A stretch of 64,000 nt of DNA from Pseudomonas sp. ICMP22404 (GTDB taxonomy: Bacteria; Pseudomonadota; Gammaproteobacteria; Pseudomonadales; Pseudomonadaceae). The stretch spans positions 62,001-126,000 of the forward strand of contig NZ_VCNG01000015.1 of the NCBI RefSeq assembly GCF_006227205.1. The letters are read 5' to 3'. The position numbers and the translations under genes are program-made. A model generated the notes under the pieces. The model was not told the origin of the DNA and made no database searches. It was given only the letters and a program-made list of their open reading frames with translations. Below, piece after piece: positions 50,097 through 59,525 of the stretch. Position 1 is the stretch's first letter; each line of letters starts with the position of its first letter.

Positions 50097-51722
50097 ATGT
50101 CGTTACGCAGCCTGAATATCGCCCCCCGAGCCTTTCTCGGCTTTGCCTTCATTGCCTTGCTGGTCATTATCCTCGGTGTTTTCGCCGCCGATCGTATGTC
50201 CGACGTTCGCCAGGCCTCGCTGGACATGGAGCAGAATGAGGTACCCAGTCTCGGCCACCTGTCCAATGTGATGGAGAGCGTGCTGCGCATGCGCATTCTC
50301 TCGTTTCGCATATTGGTCAACCGGGACCCGGCCAGCTTGAAGGAAGCCGAGACCCGTATCGGTGTTCTGGTGGAAAAGCTGAACAAGGCTAACGCCGCTT
50401 ACGCGGCGCTCCCGGCCGGCGCCGAAGAGGCCGGGCTGTACAAGACCTTTTCCGTGACCCTTGAGAAATACCTGAAGGATCAGGAGCAAATGCTCGAGCT
50501 GTCGCGACAGGACAAGCTTGATGAGCTACGTGCGCACATCAATACTCGGATCAAGGAAGGCACTGACCTCATGGGCGAGCAGCTCAACGGGCTGATCACG
50601 CTGAATGTGGCCAATGCCAGCAAGGCCTCGGCCAGCGCGGGTGAACACTACAGCGGCGCCATCACCGGAATCATCGCCGTCTCGGTCATTGCCGCATTAG
50701 CCACCGTATTGCTCGCTGTGCTCCTGACTCGCAGCATCGTCACGCCGCTCAACCGCGCGTTGGAGGCGGCACGGGTCATCGCCGGCGGTAACCTGGTCCA
50801 GGCCATTGAAGTCGACGGCAAGGATGAACCTGCTCGTTTGCTCCAGGCCCTGGCCGACATGCAAAGCAGCCTGCGCAAGACCATCGAGCAGATTGCCGGT
50901 TCCGCCACCCAATTGGGCGCGGCGGCCGAGGAATTGAGTGCGGTGACCCAGGAATCCTCCCGTGGCCTGCAACGCCAGCACAATGAAATCGAACAGGCGG
51001 CGACCGCCGTCAATGAGATGACCGCCGCCGTGGAAGAGGTTGCCCGCAACGCCGTGTCGACCTCCGAAGCGTCAAACCAGTCGACCCAGGCCGCACAGGA
51101 GGGGCGCAGCCGGGTGGTGGAAACCGTCGAGGCGATCCAGACCATGACCCATGACGTGCAAGCCACCGCCACCATGGTCGAGGGCCTGGCCGTCCAGGGG
51201 CGCGACATTGGCAAGGTGTTGGACGTGATCCGTGCCATCGCCGAACAGACCAACCTGCTGGCACTCAACGCCGCCATCGAAGCGGCCCGTGCGGGCGAGG
51301 CCGGACGCGGTTTCGCCGTGGTGGCCGATGAAGTCCGGGCCCTGGCCCATCGCACCGCACAGTCGACCCAGGAAATCGAAAGGATGGTCGCCGGCATCCA
51401 GAACGGCACCGGCGAGGCGGTGCAATCGATGCAGCAGAGCAACCAGCGCACCCAGAGCACCCTGGAGCTGGCCCGCGCCGCCGGCGTCGCCCTGGAACAG
51501 ATCACCCAGTCGATCCACCAGATCAACGAACGTAACCTGGTCATTGCCAGCGCTTCGGAAGAACAGGCCCAGGTGTCCCGTGAAGTGGACCGCAACCTGG
51601 TGAACATCCGCGACCTGGCGACGCAATCGGCTTCGGGCGCGCAGCAGACGAGCGACGCGACCCACGAACTGTCGCGCCTGGCAGTGGGCTTGAATGCGAT
51701 GGTGGCGCGGTTTGTGATTTGA
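50097..51722 (+). CDS. Methyl-accepting chemotaxis protein, 4-helix-bundle sensor
   Basis: A 541-residue chemoreceptor. TM1 is at about 13-33; a four-helix-bundle periplasmic domain of about 155 residues follows (SLGHLSNVMESVLRMRILSFRI); TM2 is at about 188-210; then HAMP and the signalling hairpin with tip EQTNLLALNAAIEAARAGEAGRGFAVVADEVR. No C-terminal CheR-docking tail is present (it ends VARFVI), so it probably joins the general chemotaxis array encoded elsewhere rather than the operon at 7.6-16.3 kb. The aminotransferase gene follows 42 bases downstream and may share its transcript, hinting at an amino-acid ligand (inference). Confidence 0.93.
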   Translation: MSLRSLNIAPRAFLGFAFIALLVIILGVFAADRMSDVRQASLDMEQNEVPSLGHLSNVMESVLRMRILSFRILVNRDPASLKEAETRIGVLVEKLNKANAAYAALPAGAEEAGLYKTFSVTLEKYLKDQEQMLELSRQDKLDELRAHINTRIKEGTDLMGEQLNGLITLNVANASKASASAGEHYSGAITGIIAVSVIAALATVLLAVLLTRSIVTPLNRALEAARVIAGGNLVQAIEVDGKDEPARLLQALADMQSSLRKTIEQIAGSATQLGAAAEELSAVTQESSRGLQRQHNEIEQAATAVNEMTAAVEEVARNAVSTSEASNQSTQAAQEGRSRVVETVEAIQTMTHDVQATATMVEGLAVQGRDIGKVLDVIRAIAEQTNLLALNAAIEAARAGEAGRGFAVVADEVRALAHRTAQSTQEIERMVAGIQNGTGEAVQSMQQSNQRTQSTLELARAAGVALEQITQSIHQINERNLVIASASEEQAQVSREVDRNLVNIRDLATQSASGAQQTSDATHELSRLAVGLNAMVARFVI

Positions 51723-51764
51723 TATAGGGTTGAGGCTGGACACCGCATAAACCAGGAGCCGTAC

Positions 51765-52946
51765 ATGCGCTATTCAGCCTTGACCCAACGCATCACCGGC
51801 GAGGGTGCCGCCGCGTGGCAGATCCACGACCGGGCACTGGCCATGCGTGAGCAGGGCAGGGACGTGTTGTTGCTGTCGGTGGGCGATCCGGATTTTGACA
51901 CGCCGCGGGCCATCGTCGACGCCGCCGTGGACAGCCTGCGGGCCGGGGACACTCACTATTGCGACGTCCGTGGCCTCCACGGTCTGCGCGCCAGCATCGC
52001 GGACCGTCATCGTCGGCGTAGCGGCCAGTCGGTCGGGGCTGAGCACATCACGGTGCTGCCGGGCGCGCAGTGTGCGGTGTATGCGGTCGCGCAATGTCTG
52101 CTCGACCCCGGCGACGAAGTCATCGTGGCCGAGCCTATGTACGTCACCTACGAAGCGGTGTTCGGCGCCTGCGGGGCGAAAGTGATACCGGTGGCGGTAC
52201 GCCCGGAGAATGCGTTCCGGGTCGAACCGGCCGATGTGGCCCGCCTGATCACCCCGCAGACCCGGGCCCTGCTGCTCAACAGCCCCAACAACCCCTCCGG
52301 GGCCAGCCTGCGACTGCCCACCTGGCAGGCGCTGGCGCAACTGTGCATCGAGCATGACCTGTGGCTGATCAGTGACGAGGTCTACAGCGACCTGTTGTAC
52401 GAGGGCGAGCACATCAGCCCGGCCAGCCTGCCGGGCATGGCCGAACGCACCGCGACCATCAACAGCCTGTCCAAATCCCACGCCATGACCGGTTGGCGCA
52501 TCGGCTGGGTCATTGGCCCCGAACCCCTGGCCGAGCACCTGGAGAACCTGTCGTTGTGCATGCTGTTCGGTTTGCCGGAGTTCGTGCAGCGGGCGGCCCA
52601 GGTGGCGCTGGAGCAGGATCTGCCTGAGGTGGCGCAGATGCGTGAGGAGTATCGCCAGCGTCGCGACCTGGTGTGCGCCATGCTGGATGACTGCCCGTGG
52701 CTCACGCCCATTCGGCCCGACGGTGGCATGTTCGTGATGGTGGATGTGCGCCGGACGGGGCTCGTTGCCCAGGCATTTGCCGAGCGGCTGTTGGATGGGT
52801 ATGGCGTGTCGGTGCTGGCGGGGGAGGCGTTTGGGCCGAGTGCGGCGGGGCATATTCGCATTGGGTTGGTGGTCGACCGGGTGAAGCTGACGGAGGCGTG
52901 CCGGCGGATTGCGTTGTGTGCGGCAGAACTGATTCGATGTGCTTGA
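51765..52946 (+). CDS. aruH: AruH-like arginine--pyruvate transaminase (class I aminotransferase)
   Basis: A 393-residue PLP aminotransferase. The PLP Lys is in SLSKSHAMTGWRIGWV, with the cofactor-binding NSPNNPSGA, ISDEVYSDLLY and the substrate Arg near HIRIGLVV. Length and many stretches (MRYSALTQRI, GEGAAAWQIHDRAL, VAEPMYVTYEAVFGACGAKV) agree with my memory of P. aeruginosa AruH, which starts the arginine transaminase route by making 2-ketoarginine. The companion aruI and aruR/S genes are not adjacent, so the assignment to arginine is moderate. AGGAG lies before ATG 51765. Confidence 0.82.
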   Translation: MRYSALTQRITGEGAAAWQIHDRALAMREQGRDVLLLSVGDPDFDTPRAIVDAAVDSLRAGDTHYCDVRGLHGLRASIADRHRRRSGQSVGAEHITVLPGAQCAVYAVAQCLLDPGDEVIVAEPMYVTYEAVFGACGAKVIPVAVRPENAFRVEPADVARLITPQTRALLLNSPNNPSGASLRLPTWQALAQLCIEHDLWLISDEVYSDLLYEGEHISPASLPGMAERTATINSLSKSHAMTGWRIGWVIGPEPLAEHLENLSLCMLFGLPEFVQRAAQVALEQDLPEVAQMREEYRQRRDLVCAMLDDCPWLTPIRPDGGMFVMVDVRRTGLVAQAFAERLLDGYGVSVLAGEAFGPSAAGHIRIGLVVDRVKLTEACRRIALCAAELIRCA

Positions 52947-53265
52947 GGGGCGGTTGAAACGCTTTCACCTCTTGGCTCTCAACCATGGCGGACAACTCCA
53001 AGTTGTAAAAAAGCGTCCGCTATGACTAATCAACATTCAAGTGCCTATCCTTATTGTTTACAGCCGCTCCAATGCCTTTTTCGTTTCAAAACATCCGGTG
53101 ATCGCGGGCTGTCTGCGCACGTATCGCTCCGTCAAATCCGATAAACGGTATTCAGACCTGTCAGATATGACAGTAGGCAGTCGGATAAGTCCAGTGCCTA
53201 ATTGAATCGAGGGTTTCTCTAGAAAAACATGTGCACAAAAGCACTTTCTCCGGAGTGAATATGTG
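52947..53265. other. Gene-free transition into lower-GC DNA
   Basis: About 320 bases with no convincing ORF. Base composition drops from GC-rich coding DNA to AT-richer sequence, marking the left edge of the 53-59.4 kb accessory stretch. No direct repeats, integrase remnant or tRNA end was found. Confidence 0.5.
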
Positions 53266-54063
53266 ATGTCATCTCCTAACGAGCAAATCACCGCTCAGCC
53301 ATTGCGTATAGACGGAGTGAGTGATCAGGATCCGGAGGGCAAGATACCGCTGGAACAACTGATTAATGGCACAACCGGAAGAATACCGCGTTGGGCGGAT
53401 TTTCCTGATCAACCTGGGGAATATACCGATCTTGTCGTATTTTGGGTTCAGCCTAATGACAGAGAAATTTATCGGAATAGATATACGCCCGCTGATGACA
53501 GGCCGGAGTTTACGTTTCCGATAACGCCTCAAGACATGAGTGTGGACGGTATCGCTTATATTCATTATCTGTTGACTAAGCACGACGGTAATACGGATCC
53601 TTCACCCGTACGCCGGCTGACCATCGATCATACACCTGTGCTTGTGCCGACGTTGGCGGAACCGACCTTTCCGGACAGCAACCTATGGGGCTACCTCAAC
53701 TGCACTTCACCCGTGCCGATCTGGGAAAAGGTCCGAGTGGCAATAGCGCCGGAATCCATTTTCAGCGGGCAGGATGAATGTGTTCTTGAATGGCAGGGTT
53801 TTGACACTTTGAATGGTAGTCCACCGGCATTGACGCCTGTTTATGAGTTTCGCAAAACGCTAACTAGTAGCGAGGCGGTCAATGGCTTTGTCATGGAGAT
53901 CCCTTTCGTACCTTACGTAAAGCCCATGGTGAATAACGATTCCGGTATTGCTCAATATACGATTTATCGAAATCGTATTCCCATAGCCAAGTCGTATAAA
54001 GGCTTGGTCAAAATTGACCGCGTCATTCCTGGGGAGGAAATGCCGTGCGGGGGATTTGCTTGA
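53266..54063 (+). CDS. Beta-rich protein of unknown function, paralogue of the next gene
   Basis: A 265-residue protein with no signal peptide or membrane segment. The predicted make-up is mostly beta: DFPDQPGEYTDLVVFWVQPN, GIAYIHYLLTKHDGNTDPSP, RLTIDHTPVLVPTL, then a second domain with ECVLEWQGFD and GFVMEIPFVPYVKP. The YxxxYxxxxxxGNTDPSP...IDxxPxL signature (about 96-130) recurs twice in the 677-residue product downstream, so the two are related. A GTG one codon earlier has better spacing from GGAG and may be the true start. Codon use is AT richer than the flanks. The fold resembles immunoglobulin-like modules; no function is assigned. Confidence 0.7.
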   Translation: MSSPNEQITAQPLRIDGVSDQDPEGKIPLEQLINGTTGRIPRWADFPDQPGEYTDLVVFWVQPNDREIYRNRYTPADDRPEFTFPITPQDMSVDGIAYIHYLLTKHDGNTDPSPVRRLTIDHTPVLVPTLAEPTFPDSNLWGYLNCTSPVPIWEKVRVAIAPESIFSGQDECVLEWQGFDTLNGSPPALTPVYEFRKTLTSSEAVNGFVMEIPFVPYVKPMVNNDSGIAQYTIYRNRIPIAKSYKGLVKIDRVIPGEEMPCGGFA

Positions 54064-54243
54064 GGGAAATGGAGTTTGGGTAAGGATGAGTGTGTAAGTC
54101 GGGTCGAAGCAAGATAAGTGCTTGAGGCGTTCGTCGGTGTGGTTGGATAGATCCGCCAATTCAAATCAGGTGGTCGAGTCGATGCGTGTGGTCAATCTGG
54201 GTTCGCATGACTTGATCGATTTAATGTCATGGAGAAACGAGAG

Positions 54244-56277
54244 ATGACTAGTAGAAGCGTAAATGTAAATGGTGAGATCTTGACGCTGCGGCAGATTGCC
54301 GACCGTTCTCGATTGGCGTTGCGCACCTCGACGACACGTTCCGGTGTCTTGGTGGAGACGCCAATCATTGTCGGTAAGATTGTAGACGACTTGATACCTA
54401 AATCGATACTGGATTCGGGTACCATGATTCTGCAGTTTAAAACCGCTGAAATTCAACCTCCTGATGAATTTGATGCATGGAGTTTGTACCAGCTTGCACC
54501 GGATGGGTCAGAAACATTAGTGGATCAACGAGCCTTCGGTCCGATAGGTAATCGCCCAGTATTACTTGATGTTCCAATACCAACTGTTCCGCTGCTGGAT
54601 ACTGACACGACTAAGGGTTCAAGTACTTACCAATACCAATTTAATATTATCTGGGGAGGCAATACTAACCCAGATCCATTGCCTTGGGTCCCCGTTGAAA
54701 TTGACCGGTATGCACCTGAACATGACAAATCATCAGGCGTGAGGCTAAAGCCAGAGGCGGCTGAATTCGTAAACTTGAGCACCGGCGAAGTCATTGATGA
54801 CGAGTGGCTCGATAACAATACGGCACTTGAACTCACCGTCAATACGACCTATGCCTTCTATCGTGAGGACGACCGTATTGACGTCTATGCAGGGTCCAAT
54901 TATGGCATCGGGACGCCGATCCACACGCAAACGTTGGCGCCGTCAGGCGAGGTGTCCGTGCCAAAGGCTGATATCCCAGAACCGGATGGGCTCTACTATA
55001 TTTGGTATGTGTTGCATGACGTGGTGGGCAATGAAAGTGAACCCGCATTCGCGAGTCCTTTCAATGTCCAGAAGCGTCCTCGACCTCTACTTCGAGATCC
55101 CGTTATTCCAAAAGGGATATTGCCGGATGTCATAGACCTAGCCGACTTGGAAAGCCCGGTTTATGTAGAGGTGCCCTACACCATCAACGGCCAGGAGAAC
55201 GATCAGATTCTTCCGCTGATTCGCAATGCCAATGGCAATACCTCATTTAATTTGCCGCCGCAGCCGTTAGGTACGGAGGTGCCTAACAAAAGGCTCCAGT
55301 TTCTCCTTCAGAAAAATGTGTTGGTTGCACTTTGGGGGAACTCTACTGCGGACTTGCCTGTCTTTGCGGAATATAACTTTTCACGAGGTGTCGAGGGCCT
55401 GATTCCCTCCAATCCGACGGAGTCCGCCCTGGATTTTACCTACCGCGGCCCTATAAATCCGATTTTTCCAGGGTTGGAAAACCCGAACATGGTGAAAGTT
55501 ACGGTTGTAGCAGTCAATGGTTCCGGCACACTCAACCATATTACTGCGGACGACCGGGGAAAACCGGCGACAATCAGCACACCAATGGTTGACGGGACCA
55601 GTACCTGGGTGCCAGTTGGCGATGAACTTGCCAAGTTGTGGTTCGATGGACAGGAAGTTCACAGTGAAGCGCTCGTGGCCGGGACGGTGTCGACATTAAC
55701 GTATGAGATGGATGCTGCATTCATTGACAGCGTCGGGGTGGGTAGAAAAGTTGCCCATTGGACCATTGAGGAAAATGGTGGCCGTAACCGAATGAGGTCA
55801 CTGCCTACCGAGGTCCAGATCGATGCCGTTAAGGTTGATTTACCCCCTCCTAGAATCAGCGTATTTGGATCGGGAAGTTATGTTTCGTGTGCTTCCTTGA
55901 TAAGGAATACTTGGGCATTGCCGGTGAAGATTGATATCGATCCGGTTCATATGCCTGCCGGCACTGTCGTTACCTTGAAGTCAGTTGGTACAAGGGATTC
56001 GCTAGGGCTTGATCCTATTATTGGCACAGAGTACAGCGATACTTACACTATCTTGGGTACGGAGCCGGGAGGGGAGTTCCAAAAAAATATCGAGCCTTAT
56101 CTGACAAAAATTAAACCCATCCAGCCTCCTTATAGTTCCGGTCTGCCGAATGGCTTTATAAAGGTATGGTATGAGGTGACTATTGGAGGCGTGCTCACGC
56201 CTTCGCAAGAGTTTTTTAATGAGGTTTCTCTACTTAACACCAGTCATAACTATTGCGAAGGAACTCCAACTCTGTAG
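54244..56277 (+). CDS. Large modular beta-rich protein of unknown function
   Basis: A 677-residue protein without signal peptide. The signature seen in the preceding gene occurs at about 130-160 (YQYQFNIIWGGNTNPDPL...VEIDRYAP) and 250-285 (YYIWYVLHDVVGNESEPA...RPRPLLRDPVIP). The layout suggests three or more Ig-like modules, the last running to HNYCEGTPTL. ATG 54244 (MTSRSVNVNG) has GGAG nine bases upstream; an ATG five codons earlier overlaps that site. It follows its smaller paralogue by 180 bases and precedes an autotransporter gene by about 190. Surface or secreted roles are possible, but export signals are lacking. Confidence 0.72.
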   Translation: MTSRSVNVNGEILTLRQIADRSRLALRTSTTRSGVLVETPIIVGKIVDDLIPKSILDSGTMILQFKTAEIQPPDEFDAWSLYQLAPDGSETLVDQRAFGPIGNRPVLLDVPIPTVPLLDTDTTKGSSTYQYQFNIIWGGNTNPDPLPWVPVEIDRYAPEHDKSSGVRLKPEAAEFVNLSTGEVIDDEWLDNNTALELTVNTTYAFYREDDRIDVYAGSNYGIGTPIHTQTLAPSGEVSVPKADIPEPDGLYYIWYVLHDVVGNESEPAFASPFNVQKRPRPLLRDPVIPKGILPDVIDLADLESPVYVEVPYTINGQENDQILPLIRNANGNTSFNLPPQPLGTEVPNKRLQFLLQKNVLVALWGNSTADLPVFAEYNFSRGVEGLIPSNPTESALDFTYRGPINPIFPGLENPNMVKVTVVAVNGSGTLNHITADDRGKPATISTPMVDGTSTWVPVGDELAKLWFDGQEVHSEALVAGTVSTLTYEMDAAFIDSVGVGRKVAHWTIEENGGRNRMRSLPTEVQIDAVKVDLPPPRISVFGSGSYVSCASLIRNTWALPVKIDIDPVHMPAGTVVTLKSVGTRDSLGLDPIIGTEYSDTYTILGTEPGGEFQKNIEPYLTKIKPIQPPYSSGLPNGFIKVWYEVTIGGVLTPSQEFFNEVSLLNTSHNYCEGTPTL

Positions 56278-56469
56278 TCGGCATTGCGCCAATGTCGGGA
56301 ACGATTCGATTTCTCGACATTGGCGCTTGGTAAGACGAGGAAAAACCCCGCAGCACGATCGGACTTTTCCTACATCAGTCTGTGACAGATATCTGTAGTT
56401 TACCCGCCGTCTGGGTGAAGGGTTCGTCGCTCGTTAATCAACTTCGTCATTCTTTGTGGAGTGGCAACT

Positions 56470-58818
56470 GTGGGTAGTTCTGTTATGCGATCAATAAAGT
56501 ACGTTGGAATGAGACCGGGGACAGCAAGATGGCTAAGCAGTTCGTCGCTGTCTTTGTCATTATTACTGGTTGAACCAACACTAGCCGGGACATTGGTCGG
56601 CCAAAGCGAGACCATTACCAACGGTCACGCCGTGGAAAGCTGGGCGCTTTCGCAGAACGCCACATTGAATGTCGATGGTGCGCAAACGCTCGATATCGTT
56701 GCTACACAATCGACGGTAAATGCCAGTGGCGCCACTACCGAACGCATTATTGGCAGGCAGGATTCAACCGTAAACCTGTCAAACACCACGGTCGTCGGTG
56801 GCAACTCGTTTGCCGGGCTGGAGCTCCAGAACAGCAGTGCTACCGTCAACGGCAGCACCATCACTGGAAATAGCCTGGGTTTATCGGCCCTGCATGTTGT
56901 CGGTACGACGACCGGCTCGACGGTAACGGCTACGGACAGCAGCTTTACAGGCGTCACGGGCGGTGCTCTCGCGACAGCCTTCAGTTCCCTGGGGTTCTCG
57001 AACTCGACAGTCGAGGGGACGGGAGCCACCAGCTTCGGGCTTTCGCTGCGCAGTGCTTCAGCGTCCGCCAGCAACGGCACACGCATTATCGGTGGTCAAA
57101 ATGGCGTCGTCATGGGGCTTGAGACTGGCATATCCACTGCCAGCCAGCTAACGCTGGATCGGTCGAGTGTCGAGGGCAGAAACGGTTCTGCCATCGTTGT
57201 GGATTACGCCGGCGGATCTGCTCCAGTTGCGCAGATCGACGTGCTCAATGGTTCGACGCTCACCGGCAGCAACGGGACGATTCTGGAGGTGCGTGGGGCG
57301 GGTGACGCCGCCATGAATGTCGGACTCAGCGACCTGACGGGTAATGTCCTGGTTTCCGACAACAGCACCGCCGCATTGACGTTTACCCAAGGTTCTTTGA
57401 CCGGTGACATAACGGCCGAGGCGGGCAGCACCGCGACGGTGGCGCTGCAACAAGGCTCGCACTTGACCGGTGTCATGACCAATGTCGCGACGGCCGGTAT
57501 CGACGCTCAATCGAGTTGGACCATGACGGGCGACAGTCAGGTCGGTGACCTCACGCTCAATGGCGGTACGGTGAGAATGGGCGCCGATAATGCGTTCTAT
57601 CAATTGAACGTGGGAACCTTGTCCGGCAATGGCCTGTTCCTCATCGGCACCGATTTTACGACCAACCAGACCGATTTTCTCAATGTCACGGGAACAGCGA
57701 CTGGCAATCATCAACTCATGGTTGCCAGTAGCGGCGTCGACCCGGCCAGTGGTCAGCCTATCCAGGTGGTCCATACCGGAGGCGGGGACGCGTCGTTCTC
57801 CCTTGCCAATGCCGGTGGCGAGGTCGACCTGGGGGCATACTCCTATGGCTTGAAGCAGAGCGACACCGGCAACGATTGGTTCCTGGATCCGACGGCCCGC
57901 ACAGTCAGCCCTTCCACCCGCGCAGTCATGGCGTTGTTCAATACCGCGCCGACGGTGTGGTATGGCGAACTCACGTCGTTGCGCAGCCGAATGGGGGAGT
58001 TGCGCTTCAATCCGCAGAAATCCGGTGCCTGGCTCAGGGCTTACGGTAACAAATACAACGTATCCGACAGCTACGGCGCGGGCTACCGCCAGGCCCAGCA
58101 GGGCTTCACGCTGGGTGCAGACGCGCCTTTGCCGGTAGGCGATGGACAGTGGTTGCTGGGGGTCATGGCCGGTCATAGCACTTCGGACCTGGATCTGCAT
58201 TACGGTACTTCGGGCACGATTAAAAGCTACTACATCGGTACCTACCTGACATGGATGGACGATGTCAGCGGCTACTACGTCGATAGCGTGCTCAAGCTGA
58301 ACCGGTTTCGGAATGAAGCCAAGGTCGGTATGAGCGATGGGCGTCGATCCAAGGGCGACTATGACAACAATGGCCTCGGCGGTTCGGTGGAGGTCGGTCG
58401 CCATATCAAGCTTGACGATGGTTACTTCATCGAGCCGTTTACCCAATGGTCTGCCATGGCGATACAGGGGAAGGATTATCACCTGGACAACGGCTTGCAG
58501 GCAGAGGGTGACCGCACTTATTCATTCTTGGGTAAAGCCGGTGTGACGCTGGGGCGCGACATGCAACTGGACAACGGCGCGACGGTACAGCCTTATGTTC
58601 GTGCGGCATTCGCCCATGAGTTTTCCAAGAACAATGAAGTCAAAGTCAACAACAACGTGTTCAACAACGATCTTTCCGGATCACGCGCTGAATTGGGAGC
58701 AGGTATTGCCGTCAACCTGTCGCAGCGCTGGCAAGCTCACGCCGAAGTTGAATACATGAATGGTAAGGGTATTGAAATGCCAATAGGGGGCACCGTCGGC
58801 GTGCAATTCAAATGGTAG
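56470..58818 (+). CDS. Autotransporter with pertactin-like passenger and beta-barrel
   Basis: A 782-residue type V secretion protein. An N-terminal signal region (SLSLSLLLVEPTLA) follows a basic stretch. The passenger (about 45-500) is Ser/Thr/Asn/Gly rich with irregular beta-helix repeats (NSSATVNGSTITGN, SSVEGRNGSAIVVD). An autochaperone-like segment (FYQLNVGTLSGNGLFLIGTDF) precedes the C-terminal barrel (about 515-782), ending in VGVQFKW with a terminal aromatic residue. The start is GTG 56470, eight bases after GGAG; GTG 56461 and ATG 56485 are alternatives. No protease motif was recognised, so an adhesin-like role is the default inference. Confidence 0.87.
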   Translation: MGSSVMRSIKYVGMRPGTARWLSSSSLSLSLLLVEPTLAGTLVGQSETITNGHAVESWALSQNATLNVDGAQTLDIVATQSTVNASGATTERIIGRQDSTVNLSNTTVVGGNSFAGLELQNSSATVNGSTITGNSLGLSALHVVGTTTGSTVTATDSSFTGVTGGALATAFSSLGFSNSTVEGTGATSFGLSLRSASASASNGTRIIGGQNGVVMGLETGISTASQLTLDRSSVEGRNGSAIVVDYAGGSAPVAQIDVLNGSTLTGSNGTILEVRGAGDAAMNVGLSDLTGNVLVSDNSTAALTFTQGSLTGDITAEAGSTATVALQQGSHLTGVMTNVATAGIDAQSSWTMTGDSQVGDLTLNGGTVRMGADNAFYQLNVGTLSGNGLFLIGTDFTTNQTDFLNVTGTATGNHQLMVASSGVDPASGQPIQVVHTGGGDASFSLANAGGEVDLGAYSYGLKQSDTGNDWFLDPTARTVSPSTRAVMALFNTAPTVWYGELTSLRSRMGELRFNPQKSGAWLRAYGNKYNVSDSYGAGYRQAQQGFTLGADAPLPVGDGQWLLGVMAGHSTSDLDLHYGTSGTIKSYYIGTYLTWMDDVSGYYVDSVLKLNRFRNEAKVGMSDGRRSKGDYDNNGLGGSVEVGRHIKLDDGYFIEPFTQWSAMAIQGKDYHLDNGLQAEGDRTYSFLGKAGVTLGRDMQLDNGATVQPYVRAAFAHEFSKNNEVKVNNNVFNNDLSGSRAELGAGIAVNLSQRWQAHAEVEYMNGKGIEMPIGGTVGVQFKW

Positions 58819-58861
58819 GGTGCCAACAGCAGACCATCTGATGAGTGGTTAATCAGAAAAC

Positions 58862-58893
58862 AAAAGCCCTGATTCAGAGTCAGGGCTTTTTTT
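58862..58893. terminator. Bidirectional terminator after the autotransporter
   Basis: Stem AAAAGCCCTGA / TCAGGGCTTTT, seven-base loop, T7 run; serves the convergent gene at 58907 as well. Confidence 0.92.
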
Positions 58894-58906
58894 ATGGCCA
58901 TTTAAT

Positions 58907-59353
58907 TTACGAGCTGAGTACAGTATCAAAGCGACCTCTGCACAAATAGCTGCCGTTCCCATCGGCCTTGTCAATGTTCGCTTCGAATGATCCAGTGAAG
59001 CGTTGTGATGATCCCATTGTGTAGGTGATGCTTCCGGATCTCGCTTTCTGCAGGGTTGGATTGTCCGGATCTTCGTAGTTGTTGTAGATCAGATTGACGT
59101 GTCGATCGATATCGGTAATTTCCGCACCGATAGCGTCCTTGATATCTCTCGAATAGGTGATCGTGAATGTCCTGGGTTTGCCGTTGCTCCATTCAGTGGC
59201 GATCACGACCCACACATCACCCCGCACAGGGGTGGTAGAAGCCCTCAATGTGGTGAGGGCGGCGCTGAAATTCGAATTGTCTTCAAGGTTGGCAGTGAAG
59301 TCCACCTCGGTCTCAAGGGGGGCATTATCTAAGTTTGTGGCTGCGCTGCTCAT
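58907..59353 (-). CDS. Hypothetical 148-residue protein
   Basis: A soluble, acidic, beta-rich protein: VDFTANLEDNSNFSAAL, DVWVVIATEWSNGKPRTFTITYS, HVNLIYNNYEDPDNP, SGSITYTMGSSQRFTGSFEANID. There is no signal peptide. Adenine-rich AAAATC sequence and a weak site precede ATG 59353. No family is recognised. Codon use is AT richer than core genes, like the neighbouring beta-rich genes, so it probably arrived with them. The upstream 172 bases to 59525 hold only its promoter region. Confidence 0.65.
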   Translation of the reverse strand: MSSAATNLDNAPLETEVDFTANLEDNSNFSAALTTLRASTTPVRGDVWVVIATEWSNGKPRTFTITYSRDIKDAIGAEITDIDRHVNLIYNNYEDPDNPTLQKARSGSITYTMGSSQRFTGSFEANIDKADGNGSYLCRGRFDTVLSS

Positions 59354-59525
59354 GAGTAAAAATCTCCATACTGTTCGACGGAAGATCCAGCGGCATCCTA
59401 CGATGTCGCATGCGTGGACAGTTCATATAAGACTCATATTCTTCCGCTGTATACTGTCAGACATTACAACTATACAAAGCGCAGCTTCTGTGCTTGATGC
59501 CGTGTGACGTCCTTGTCAAACCCAT

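Noticed and set aside
52947..59525. Prophage or integrative element for the lower-GC block
   Set aside because: No integrase, phage structural gene, tRNA target or flanking direct repeat was seen; only composition and gene type suggest acquisition.
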